36,056 nt of DNA from assembly GCA_022843325.1 (NCBI GenBank), contig JALHNV010000035.1, forward strand, positions 1 through 36,056, in the 5' to 3' direction. The notes under the pieces are model-generated. The model was not told where the DNA came from, did no database searches, and saw only the letters and a program-made list of their open reading frames with translations. The DNA comes from Pseudolabrys sp. GTDB taxonomy: Bacteria > Pseudomonadota > Alphaproteobacteria > Rhizobiales > Xanthobacteraceae. Of the stretch, positions 15,704-22,891 are shown in pieces; position 1 is the stretch's first letter; every line of letters begins with the position of its first letter. Made by a program: the position numbers and the translations under genes.

Positions 15704-15931
15704 ATGAACGAAGAAGATCGTAAGCCCGTGGGACAGCAAAAACCAATGGAAAGCGCGGCCAGTCGAAAAAAGTCAGAGGCCAAGCCGGCGAAACTGGGCC
15801 GAGAGGTCCAGGCCCGTCTCGGTCAGCAACTCCGCGCCATGTACGATGACGTGGTCAACCAGGGTGTGCCCGACCGGTTCGCCGATCTGGTCAGCCGGCT
15901 CGATGGCACCGACAACAAGGACAAGCACTGA
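15704..15931 (+). CDS. nepR: Anti-sigma factor NepR
   Basis: This 75-aa protein sequesters EcfG under non-stress conditions and is itself captured by phosphorylated PhyR. The conserved core is LGQQLRAMYDDVVNQGVPDR in residues 40-60, followed by FADLVSRLD, which forms the two helices that grip the sigma domains. The N-terminal part is disordered and Lys/Ser-rich. I chose the ATG at 15704, with GGGG about 6 nt upstream; a TTG four codons earlier is in frame but sits too close to its GGGGA. The stop overlaps the ecfG start by one base (TGATG), so anti-sigma and sigma are made together. Confidence 0.95.
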   Translation: MNEEDRKPVGQQKPMESAASRKKSEAKPAKLGREVQARLGQQLRAMYDDVVNQGVPDRFADLVSRLDGTDNKDKH

Positions 15932-16470
15932 TGGATGAATCAGTCCGCAAATCTGTCCTTGCCGCGGTGCCCAGCCTCCGCGCCTTCGCCATCTCGCTCT
16001 GTGGGAATGTCGATCGCGCCGACGATCTGGTGCAGGAAACGATGGTCCGCGCGCTGGCCAATATCGACTCATTCCAGCCTGGCACCAACATGTCGGCTTG
16101 GCTGTTCACGATCCTGCGCAATCATTTCCGCTCGGAGTACCGCAAGCGGCGCCGCGAGGTTGAGGACAGCGACGGACACTACGCCGACTCGCTCAAATCG
16201 CAACCCGAGCAGCACGGTCAGGTGGAGTTCACCGAATTCCGCAAGGCGCTGGCGCAGTTGCCCTCGGACCAGCGCGAAGCGCTGATCCTGGTCGGTGCCT
16301 CGGGCTTTTCCTACGAAGAAGCCGCCAACATCTGCGGCTGCGCCGTCGGTACCATCAAGTCCCGCGTCAACCGCGCGCGCACGCGGCTCGCCGAGCTTTT
16401 GTCCATCGACGGAGTCAATGACTTCGGCCCGGACGAACAGACGCGCGCCGTTCTCGCAAGCGGCGAGTAA
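15931..16470 (+). CDS. ecfG: ECF sigma factor EcfG (general stress)
   Basis: This 179-aa ECF sigma factor directs RNA polymerase to GGAAC-N16-CGTT promoters, several of which lie in this window. Region 2 covers about residues 10-78 (LRAFAISLCGNVDRADDLVQET, in part, with NMSAWLFTILRNHFRSEYRKRRRE). Region 4 covers about 105-160 (ALAQLPSDQREALILVGASG; YEEAANICGCAVGTIKSRVNRAR in part), which reads the -35. Context settles the subclass: it is fused by a one-base overlap to nepR and divergent from phyR. It converges with the GAF-GGDEF gene 53 bp downstream. No extracytoplasmic sensor is encoded nearby, as expected for partner switching. Confidence 0.96.
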   Translation: MDESVRKSVLAAVPSLRAFAISLCGNVDRADDLVQETMVRALANIDSFQPGTNMSAWLFTILRNHFRSEYRKRRREVEDSDGHYADSLKSQPEQHGQVEFTEFRKALAQLPSDQREALILVGASGFSYEEAANICGCAVGTIKSRVNRARTRLAELLSIDGVNDFGPDEQTRAVLASGE

Positions 16471-16523
16471 TCGGTCACCGCCATCGGCATCCCGACAAAA
16501 CGCCATCAAGAGCGTGTCGGAAG

Positions 16524-17564
16524 CTATGGCACGAGTGGCGATGCTTCCAGCATTGAAAGATAGGGGGCGCTCGGCTCCATGCCGGGCTCAGCGTGGCTGA
16601 CGACACGGTTTCGACCAGCAGCCTTAGCCTCGTACATCGCGACATCGGCGCGGTGCAGCAGCCGATCGTCGCCGCCGCTGGCGGTCTGAGATGCCGCGAC
16701 ACCGACGCTTGCAGTCACGGCAAGAGCAGCCCCCCCGACCGTGAATTCGTTGACAGCCAGCACGGCACGGAGACGTTCGGCGATGTCGAGCGCTGCCGAG
16801 AGCGGCGTTTCCGGCAACATCACCGCGAACTCTTCGCCACCAAGCCGACCGATATAGTCGGATTTGCGCAATTCCATGCGCCAAAGCGCCACCGCGCGCT
16901 CAAGCACATGATCACCGGCGGCGTGGCCGTAATTATCGTTTATCGCCTTGAAATGGTCGATGTCGATGAGGACGCAGCTCAGCGCCGTGCCGTTTCGCTG
17001 CGCCCGCGCCATATCGCGCTCCACCTGCTGATGGAAAGCCTGGCGGCTCATGGCGCCGGTCAGACAATCGGTCGATACCAGCAACCGCAGTTCAAGCTCA
17101 TCGACAACGATCTTGGCGAGATCCTCCAATATGCCGATTTGCGTATCGGTGACCGTGCGCGGCTCGCTGTCCAGGCAGCATAGCGAGCCGATGTTGTAGC
17201 CGTCCCTGCTGCGCAGCGGCACGCCGACATAAAAGCGGATATGGGGTCGGCCGAGCACCAGCGGATTGTTGGCGAAACGCGGGTCCGCCAGCGTATCGGC
17301 GACAATCATGGGACGTATGTCCTGGATCGTATAACTGCAGAACGAAACGTCACGGCTGGTCTCGGCGACATCGAGCCCTTGCTTCGACTTGAACCATTGC
17401 CGGTGCTCGTCGAGCAGCGAAACAAGCGCAATGGGCATGCCGAGAGCCGATTTGGCGATCCGGGTAATGCGGTCAAAAGCCTCTTCTGGAGCGGTGTCCA
17501 GCACGTCGTAGCGCCGCAGAGCCAGAATGCGCTCCGCTTCGCCACCAGAATTGCAGTTCACCAT
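16524..17564 (-). CDS. GAF-GGDEF diguanylate cyclase
   Basis: This 346-aa soluble protein probably makes cyclic di-GMP from two GTP. An N-terminal GAF domain covers about residues 20-160 (ERILALRRYDVLDTAPEEAFDR in part; FCSYTIQ; GVPLRSRDGYNIGSLCCLD). The GGDEF domain follows (DCLTGAMSRQAF at about 166; VLIDIDHFKAINDNYGHAAGD). The active-site loop is GGEEF at residues 242-246, with an inhibitory I-site RxxD (RKSD, 233-236) exactly five residues ahead, so both activity and product feedback look intact. The GAF ligand is unknown. It is convergent with ecfG. I found no EcfG site in its own upstream region, so co-regulation with the stress locus is not supported by promoter sequence. Confidence 0.93.
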   Translation of the reverse strand: MVNCNSGGEAERILALRRYDVLDTAPEEAFDRITRIAKSALGMPIALVSLLDEHRQWFKSKQGLDVAETSRDVSFCSYTIQDIRPMIVADTLADPRFANNPLVLGRPHIRFYVGVPLRSRDGYNIGSLCCLDSEPRTVTDTQIGILEDLAKIVVDELELRLLVSTDCLTGAMSRQAFHQQVERDMARAQRNGTALSCVLIDIDHFKAINDNYGHAAGDHVLERAVALWRMELRKSDYIGRLGGEEFAVMLPETPLSAALDIAERLRAVLAVNEFTVGGAALAVTASVGVAASQTASGGDDRLLHRADVAMYEAKAAGRNRVVSHAEPGMEPSAPYLSMLEASPLVP

Positions 17565-17735
17565 CTACGAACGATCCTGAGTTTAACGAGGGCTGCGCGA
17601 TAAGAGCGCGTCAGCAAGGATGAGTTAGCTGATCACGATGGCGTCAACGCGGGAAATATCCTTTGAACCGCGCAATCTGTGAGGATTCCGCGCCGAGGGT
17701 AAAGAAACGCTGAACAACCTGCCGAACTCGCCGCT

Positions 17736-17751
17736 TTGAGCCGGCTCAAAT
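17736..17751. other. Perfect 16-bp palindrome in intergenic DNA
   Basis: TTTGAGCCGGCTCAAA is self-complementary over all 16 bp. It lies in the 281-bp gap between the GGDEF gene and a 102-aa protein gene, downstream of the latter. No T-run adjoins it. It could be an operator or part of a transcript end. I see no gene or other motif in the rest of 17565-17845. Confidence 0.5.
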
Positions 17752-17845
17752 ACTTCCGAATAAGATCAGAATCGGCATGACAATCAGGAATGGCGCCCGA
17801 TAATTCTGACGCCGCGTCCACCATGCGGATCTAGGTATCCAGGAG

Positions 17846-18154
17846 CTACTTTCCGGCGAGATCGACCGGGGTATAGACGCGTTTGATGGCGTCATAGACC
17901 GAGACCTGGATAACCGGATAGGTCTGCTTGAGCTTTTCGGCGGCCGCCGTGGCATCTGCTTCGGTAGCGAACTGCGTCTTCAGCTTGCCATCGACCGACA
18001 GCACAAAGCCTTCGGTCGGCATTGCATTGGCGCGCAGATTGACGGGCCTTTTGGAATCTTGACCGGCGTCACTCTTCCTGGTCTCGGCGGGCTTGGTCTC
18101 CGACCTCTTGAGTTCAGTGATGACGTCGTTCGCGGTCGGCTTGGCCTTGCTCAT
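17846..18154 (-). CDS. Small hypothetical protein, 102 aa
   Basis: The N-terminal half is polar, Lys/Ser/Thr-rich and probably disordered (MSKAKPTANDVITELKRSE). From about residue 45 a small folded domain is apparent: GFVLSVDGKLKTQFATEADA, then AAAEKLKQTYPVIQVSVYDA and a final VYTPVDL. The beta-beta-alpha-beta look resembles small stress-associated proteins, but I do not recognise a family. There is no signal peptide or Cys. Its position among general-stress genes is suggestive, yet no GGAAC-N16-CGTT site lies upstream of its ATG. The reading frame, ending TAG/CTA at 17846, is complete and the composition matches coding DNA in this genome. A role cannot be given. Confidence 0.65.
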   Translation of the reverse strand: MSKAKPTANDVITELKRSETKPAETRKSDAGQDSKRPVNLRANAMPTEGFVLSVDGKLKTQFATEADATAAAEKLKQTYPVIQVSVYDAIKRVYTPVDLAGK

Positions 18155-18515
18155 GTCTCGATGTCCGTTCTTTTTCAGTTTGCCAACGAAGCACTATGGT
18201 CGTCCCGCCATGTGCCGCAATTGTGCTGGGCAGAGATGTATCGACACGTTTCGGGTCAGGCCCGGCAAGAGGGACCCTGCACGAACGAATTTTCATTAGG
18301 ACGCGCTGCGCCAGCACAGAGCCGCGCAACAGCGCAGCGACCATGCGCCTATCGGTCGGCAAAGTCGAGTGCGCCGGGGGCAGCCTCGACCGCCTCGATT
18401 TGCCGACAATTTTGCCTTCAAGTGTCGCAATTTGGTGATTCCGACCCCATATAAGGAGACCGCGACCGTGCCGCCCCTCGGCACCGGAATACCATTTCGA
18501 ACGAAAGGAGTTTTT
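18155..18515. other. Intergenic region without a convincing gene
   Basis: This 361-bp stretch separates the divergent 102-aa and 70-aa genes. Open frames across it on both strands look like chance GC-rich frames with no family resemblance. It contains an imperfect long-loop inverted repeat, CGCTGCGC (18304-18311) / GCGCAGCG (18332-18339), and two in-phase ribosome binding sites near its right end. I find no EcfG-type promoter. Confidence 0.5.
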
Positions 18516-18728
18516 GTGACCCATAAATTCAATGTCGGTCAGGTTGTCGACCTTATGCCGAAGGTGCTGCGTGAAGCCGCCGCTGGCTCCTATCAGATTA
18601 CTTTTTTGGTCCCGGTGTCCGACAAGGATCCAAGCGATCCGTTGTACCGGATTAAGAGCGCGACCGAGAAACACGAGCGGGTTGCGCCTGAAAGCGAATT
18701 GACGCTGTCGGAAGAAGAGTTCGCCTGA
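18516..18728 (+). CDS. Small conserved hypothetical protein, 70 aa
   Basis: The protein reads (M)THKFNVGQVVDLMPKVLREA, then GSYQITFLVPVSDKDP, LYRIKSATEKHERVAPESEL and an acidic end. Short soluble proteins with a THKF.VGQVVDLMP start are common in Bradyrhizobium-like genomes, with no known function. The GTG at 18516 has AAAGGAG 5 nt upstream. A second in-frame GTG at 18468 has AAGGAG 9 nt upstream and would add 16 residues; the family N-terminus favours 18516. A strong terminator follows. The fold appears to be a small beta barrel with a KHERV segment, but this is a guess. Confidence 0.75.
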   Translation: MTHKFNVGQVVDLMPKVLREAAAGSYQITFLVPVSDKDPSDPLYRIKSATEKHERVAPESELTLSEEEFA

Positions 18729-18746
18729 CCGCGCCTCCGATCGAGA

Positions 18747-18777
18747 GCCCCGCATGACCCCGTCATGCGGGGCTTTT
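18747..18777 (+). terminator. Intrinsic terminator after the 70-aa gene
   Basis: The stem GCCCCGCATGA (18747-18757) / TCATGCGGGGC (18763-18773) is followed by TTTTCTTT. It isolates the 70-aa gene from ligD. Confidence 0.9.
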
Positions 18778-18832
18778 CTTTGACCGGATGCGCCTGTGCC
18801 CAGAGGTGACTTCGGCAAGATTTGGCACCGGC

Positions 18833-18857
18833 GGAACCGGCGGTATCATCAGACGTT
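18833..18857 (+). promoter_or_regulatory. EcfG-type promoter of ligD
   Basis: GGAAC (18833-18837), a 16-nt spacer and CGTT (18854-18857) form an exact EcfG consensus. The -10 ends 29 nt before the ligD ATG, so the leader would be only about 20 nt. Confidence 0.83.
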
Positions 18858-18886
18858 TAACGATCGGCATACCGAGCGCATTATCA

Positions 18887-21487
18887 ATGGGCGGCCTCAA
18901 AACCTATCGCTCCAAGCGCGCGTTCGGCATCACCGCCGAACCGAAAGGCAAGGTCGCGCGCAAGCGCGGCAACGCCTTTGTCGTCCAGCAACATGACGCG
19001 ACGCGACTGCACTACGACCTGCGGCTTGAGCTCGACGGCGTGATGAAGAGCTGGGCGGTCACTCGCGGCCCCAGTATGGTGCCCGGCGACAAACGTCTGG
19101 CTGTGCAAACCGAAGATCACCCGATCGACTACAACACCTTCGAAGGCACCATCCCGAAAGGCCAGTATGGCGGCGGCACGGTGATGATCTGGGATCGCGG
19201 CACCTGGCAGCCGGAGGCCGATCCGCAGAAGGGCATGAAAAAGGGCCACCTGGCCTTCACGCTCGACGGCGAAAAGTTGCAAGGCGGCTGGCACCTGGTG
19301 CGCATGCACCGTCGACCGGGCGAGAAACGCGACAACTGGCTGCTGATCAAGCAGGATGACGACGACGCGCGCAGCAAACGGGACAAGGATATCCTCGCCG
19401 AGATGCCGCTGTCGGTCACCACCGGCCGGTCTCTTGACGAAATCACCAAAGGCGCGGCTCAGAAAAAGTCCGCGCCGCAAAAGCCGGCCAAGACCGCATC
19501 GTCGAGGAAGCGCACGAGGACAACATCGGCGCCCGATGAAAAGACTCGCAGGAAGAAAACGCCGCCCCGTGGCGCCGCCCTGCCCGATTTCGTCGCGCCT
19601 GCTCTTGCGACATTGGCCGACACCGCCCCCGACAGCGCAAACTGGATTCACGAAATCAAGTTCGACGGCTACCGCATCCAGGCGCGGCTTGACGGCAGAA
19701 AGGTCAAACTGCTGACCCGGACCGGCCTCGACTGGACCCGCAAATTTGCCACCGTGGCCAACGCAGTCGCGCAGCTACCGGCCCAGACGGCGCTGATCGA
19801 CGGCGAACTGGTAGTCGAGGACGACGACGGCGTCTCCAGCTTCTCGTTGCTGCAGCAGGACCTCAAGGCGGACCGTCACGACCGCATGGTGCTCTATGTG
19901 TTCGACCTGCTGCATCTCGACGGCGCCGATCTGCGCCAGCAGCCTTTAAAGGAGCGCAAGGCGACGCTGGCGGAATTGCTCAAGGGAGCGCCGGCCAAAG
20001 GCGCAGTCCGCCTGAGCGAGTCGATCGACGAGACCGGCTCGGTGCTGCTCAAACATGCCTGCCGGATGAATCTCGAAGGCATCATCTCGAAGCTCGAAGA
20101 TGCGCCCTACCGCTCAGGCCGCAGCCGCGACTGGCTCAAGACCAAATGCTCGGACCGGCAAGAGTTTGTCGTGGCAGGCTTCGTGCCGTCGACGGCGGAT
20201 GCCCGCGCGATCGGCGCCTTGGTGCTCGGCGTCTATGAGGGCGACAAACTCCGCTATGCCGGGCGCACCGGCACCGGCTTCACCCATCAGGTGGCACGCG
20301 ATCTGTATCGGAAACTGAAGGCGCTGCGGCGGGACAGCACACCTTTCGATAATCTGCCGGCGGAAGAGCGCGGCGCCCGCGGCCCGGTATGGGTCAAGCC
20401 GACCACCGTGGTCGAGGTCGAGGTTCGCGGCTGGACTCACGGCCACCGCGTCCGTCATGCATCGTATCAAGGCCTGCGGGAAGACAAGGACGCGCGAGAG
20501 GTTGTACGCGAAGTGAAGAAGGTCGCCGCGGCGAAGGCTGCAACGTCGGTCAAACGGCAAAGCGCTCCCGTGGCTAAAGGCAAAAAGACGGCGAAGAAAT
20601 CAGCGGCGGCGAAATCGCGCAACGCCAAGGTTTCGGTCGGCGCCATCGCGCTGAGTCATCCGGAGCGCGTCTACTGGGAAGACGCCGGCGTCACCAAGCA
20701 GGACCTCGCGGAATTCTACAAGACGATTTGGAAATGGATGAGTCCGCACGTCGCGGGCCGGCCGATCTCCCTCCTGCGCTGCCCGGAAGGCGCCGCCGGT
20801 CAGTGTTTCTTTCAGAAACACGCCGCCGCCGGCATCTCGGCCGATCATCTGCATCTGATCCCGGAAGACGACGACAAGATCATCTCCATCGAGGACATCG
20901 ACGGCCTGGTCTCGCTGGTTCAGGCGGGCGTCCTCGAAGTCCACACCCGCGGCAGCAAAGGCGACGACCTCGCCAATGCAGACCGGCTGGTGTTCGACCT
21001 CGATCCCGGGCCCGGCACCGGCTGGAAGGATGTGGTTGCCGCCGCGCGTGACGTGCGCGAGCGGCTCGCCGGCATCAAGCTCACGACGTTCCTCAAGACG
21101 TCGGGCGGCAAGGGGCTCCACGTCGTGCTGCCGATCGCGCCGACTCCGTGGGATGAGGCCAAGGCCTTTGCGCGCGGCGTCGCCGAAGCGATGGCGGCGG
21201 ATACGCCGGAGCGCTACACCGCTGCGATCAGCAAAAAGAAGCGCAATGATCGCATCTTTATCGATTATTTGCGCAACAGCCGGGAGGCGACAGCGGTGGC
21301 GCCCTACTCCACCCGCGCCCGGCCTGGTGCGCCGGTGTCCGTGCCGATCGACTGGTCGGAGCTAGACAGTCTCAAGGGTGCGAACCAGTTCACCGTGCTC
21401 AACCTTCCGGCGCGCCTGTCGCGCCAGCGCAAGGATCCCTGGGCGACGATCGGGCGGTTCAAGCAGAAGCTACCGAAGCTGAAATAG
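18887..21487 (+). CDS. ligD: DNA ligase D (NHEJ repair enzyme)
   Basis: This 866-aa multifunctional end-joining enzyme seals double-strand breaks with Ku. The domain order is PE-LIG-POL. The N-terminal 3'-phosphoesterase (about 10-165) has QQHDATRLHYDLRLELDG with His36, His42 and Asp44, plus His78 in EDHPIDY. The ATP-dependent ligase (about 230-520) has the nucleotidyl Lys258 in EIKFDGYR and the motif EGIISK; an OB-fold follows. A Lys/Ala-rich linker (about 540-580) leads to the primase-polymerase domain (about 583-866) with metal ligands in VFDLDPGPG near 703 and KTSGGKGLHVVLP. The ATG at 18887 gives the family start (LKTYRSKRAFG); the upstream frame overlaps the promoter. An EcfG site lies directly ahead. 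No ku gene is in the window. Confidence 0.96.
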   Translation: MGGLKTYRSKRAFGITAEPKGKVARKRGNAFVVQQHDATRLHYDLRLELDGVMKSWAVTRGPSMVPGDKRLAVQTEDHPIDYNTFEGTIPKGQYGGGTVMIWDRGTWQPEADPQKGMKKGHLAFTLDGEKLQGGWHLVRMHRRPGEKRDNWLLIKQDDDDARSKRDKDILAEMPLSVTTGRSLDEITKGAAQKKSAPQKPAKTASSRKRTRTTSAPDEKTRRKKTPPRGAALPDFVAPALATLADTAPDSANWIHEIKFDGYRIQARLDGRKVKLLTRTGLDWTRKFATVANAVAQLPAQTALIDGELVVEDDDGVSSFSLLQQDLKADRHDRMVLYVFDLLHLDGADLRQQPLKERKATLAELLKGAPAKGAVRLSESIDETGSVLLKHACRMNLEGIISKLEDAPYRSGRSRDWLKTKCSDRQEFVVAGFVPSTADARAIGALVLGVYEGDKLRYAGRTGTGFTHQVARDLYRKLKALRRDSTPFDNLPAEERGARGPVWVKPTTVVEVEVRGWTHGHRVRHASYQGLREDKDAREVVREVKKVAAAKAATSVKRQSAPVAKGKKTAKKSAAAKSRNAKVSVGAIALSHPERVYWEDAGVTKQDLAEFYKTIWKWMSPHVAGRPISLLRCPEGAAGQCFFQKHAAAGISADHLHLIPEDDDKIISIEDIDGLVSLVQAGVLEVHTRGSKGDDLANADRLVFDLDPGPGTGWKDVVAAARDVRERLAGIKLTTFLKTSGGKGLHVVLPIAPTPWDEAKAFARGVAEAMAADTPERYTAAISKKKRNDRIFIDYLRNSREATAVAPYSTRARPGAPVSVPIDWSELDSLKGANQFTVLNLPARLSRQRKDPWATIGRFKQKLPKLK

Positions 21488-21564
21488 CCCTTCCCAACTT
21501 CGCCGACGGACATCCCAAGACGGCCGGCCGCCGGACATCACGGTAACGGACGATGGAGACACGC

Positions 21565-22005
21565 ATGGCGACAAGCACTCACACCCCGGCAGAACACAAG
21601 GGCTCCCATGGCCTGACCCGGCGGTTCACCAAATTTGCCCAGGCAACGGCCGCGTGGAGCGGACATCCCACGGCATTCATCGCGGCCGTGGCGGTCGTGG
21701 TGACCTGGATCGTGACCGGACCGATCTTCAACTACAGCGACACCTGGCAGTTGGTTATCAATACCGGCACGACAATCGTGACGTTCCTGATGGTCTTCCT
21801 GATCCAGAACACCCAGAACCGCGACATGATGGCCGTTCAGCTCAAATTGTCCGAACTGGTGCTGGCCATGAAGGGTGCCAAGGACGAATTTGCCTCAATT
21901 GAGGACCTGGATGACGACGAATTGGAGGCTTTGCATCGGGAATTCCGCGCCCGCGCAGAATTGGCCTTCCACCATCTGACAACACGAAAATCCAGCCGCC
22001 GTTAA
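21565..22005 (+). CDS. Low-affinity iron permease family protein
   Basis: This 146-aa membrane protein has two helices, FIAAVAVVVTWIVTGPIF near residue 40 and LVINTGTTIVTFLMVFLIQN near residue 63, followed by the conserved TQNRDMMAVQLKLSEL. This is the signature of the short bacterial members of the low-affinity iron permease family (Fet4-like, DUF-type). The C-terminus is helical and acidic. Despite the name, iron transport by the short bacterial forms is not established. The ATG at 21565 has GGAG 6 nt upstream; an ATG four codons earlier overlaps that site. It lies 77 nt after ligD on the same strand and could be read from the same EcfG transcript, as no terminator is seen between them. Confidence 0.85.
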   Translation: MATSTHTPAEHKGSHGLTRRFTKFAQATAAWSGHPTAFIAAVAVVVTWIVTGPIFNYSDTWQLVINTGTTIVTFLMVFLIQNTQNRDMMAVQLKLSELVLAMKGAKDEFASIEDLDDDELEALHREFRARAELAFHHLTTRKSSRR

Positions 22006-22033
22006 ATCCCGGGGCAAAAACTGCGCGGGGCCG

Positions 22034-22058
22034 GGAACCATCGCTACACGATGGCGTT
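22034..22058 (+). promoter_or_regulatory. EcfG-type promoter of the glycine-zipper lipoprotein
   Basis: GGAAC (22034-22038), 16 nt and CGTT (22055-22058) form an exact consensus. The spacer contains the inverted repeat CCATCG/CGATGG around CTACA. It lies 98 nt upstream of the lipoprotein ATG. Confidence 0.78.
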
Positions 22059-22156
22059 ATCGAGGCGGCATTCAGGCTGGACCGGCGAACCCGCAATTGC
22101 GGCGCGCTTGCCATTCGATTGTCGGGATCGGGCATACCATTTCAGGGAGTTTAGCG

Positions 22157-22420
22157 ATGAAGAAGTTTCTTATCATTGGCGTGGCGGCATTCGCTCTGGC
22201 CGGCTGTCAGACTGCCCAGCAGGATCGTGCTTTGACCGGTGCGGCAATCGGCGGCGTTGCCGGTACCGTGGTCGGCGCCGCAGCGGGCGGTTCGGTCGGC
22301 AGCGCTGTGGCCGGTGGCGTGATCGGCGCCGCGGGTGGCGCCATCGTCGGCGGCGCTACCGCTCCGCAGAACTGCTACGCGCGGACCCGTTCGGGACGCA
22401 CCGTTCGCGTCGCGTGCTAA
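22157..22420 (+). CDS. Glycine-zipper lipoprotein
   Basis: This 87-aa protein has a type II signal peptide with lipobox LAGC (Cys17) after MKKFLIIGVAAFA. The mature part is a glycine zipper (residues 28-67: GAAIGGVAGTVVGAAAGG and repeats of GxxxG), which can insert in or associate with the outer membrane. It ends with APQNCYARTRSGRTVRVAC, with two Cys. The Asp/Glu at +2 that would retain it in the inner membrane is absent (Gln18), so outer-membrane sorting is expected if Lol rules hold. AGGGAG lies about 7 nt before the ATG. An EcfG-type promoter and a strong terminator bracket it as a single-gene unit. A role in envelope stress is inferred. Confidence 0.87.
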   Translation: MKKFLIIGVAAFALAGCQTAQQDRALTGAAIGGVAGTVVGAAAGGSVGSAVAGGVIGAAGGAIVGGATAPQNCYARTRSGRTVRVAC

Positions 22421-22435
22421 TTTCGGCTTGATGGA

Positions 22436-22468
22436 CGGAGGCCCGCAATTGCGGGCCTCCGTTTATTT
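22436..22468 (+). terminator. Intrinsic terminator after the lipoprotein gene
   Basis: CGGAGGCCCGC (22436-22446) pairs with GCGGGCCTCCG (22451-22461) around AATT, followed by TTTATTT. Confidence 0.9.
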
Positions 22469-22506
22469 GCGTGCGGCCTGGCGGAAGCTGGAAGCACAGC
22501 GCGTAA

Positions 22507-22774
22507 AAATTCCCGGCCAACCGCTCGTTGTCGCCGCTGCACTTCGCGTGGAGCGGCTTTTCTGCATTGGCGCAGAGCCCATCGCCCGCCGGACTGGCCC
22601 AAGCCGCTCCGATTACCGGCATGGCATCGTATTTCGGCATCAACCACAAAGGCCGTACCGCCAGCGGCGCCGCCGACGACGGCGCACGCTTCACAGCCGC
22701 CCATCGTACCTTACCTTGGAATGTGGATGATCGAGCGGGGGCTGATCAAGGCGGCGGTTGAACCGGCGCCCTGA
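22507..22774 (+). pseudogene. RlpA-like (DPBB) gene remnant
   Basis: One frame encodes GMASYFGINHKGRTASGA and then FTAAHRTLP. This is the start of the RlpA double-psi beta-barrel (usual pattern: ASYYG...GRTASG...LTAAHRTLPFG). Straight after TLP the frame reads nonsense and stops at 22761. In the +1 frame from 22715 the sequence LGMWMIERGLIKAAVEPAP follows, which resembles the end of the same domain. The roughly 45 residues normally between these parts (VRVTN...NDRGPF...IDLS) are missing. This looks like an internal deletion with a frameshift. There is no intact signal peptide. A functional small protein is unlikely. Confidence 0.68.
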
Positions 22775-22891
22775 CGAACCTTGGCGTCTCGTCGCAGGCC
22801 ATCCCCTTTGCGTTTCCCCGTGTTATGAAGCCGCCACTTATCCTCATCTGCCGCACCCCCGCCTCTGCCCTTACCCTGCCAAGGACACCCC

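Noticed and set aside
16486-16522. Hairpin CCGACA/TGTCGG between ecfG and the GGDEF gene as a terminator
   Set aside because: The stem is short with a long loop and no T-run on either strand.
17633-17824. 63-aa minus-strand frame in the gap left of the 102-aa gene
   Set aside because: It has no ribosome site or family resemblance and contains the palindrome. It is likely chance.
18114-18818. 234-aa minus-strand frame across the 70-aa gene and the intergenic gap
   Set aside because: It runs through a strong terminator and the 70-aa gene and has no recognisable domain or ribosome site.
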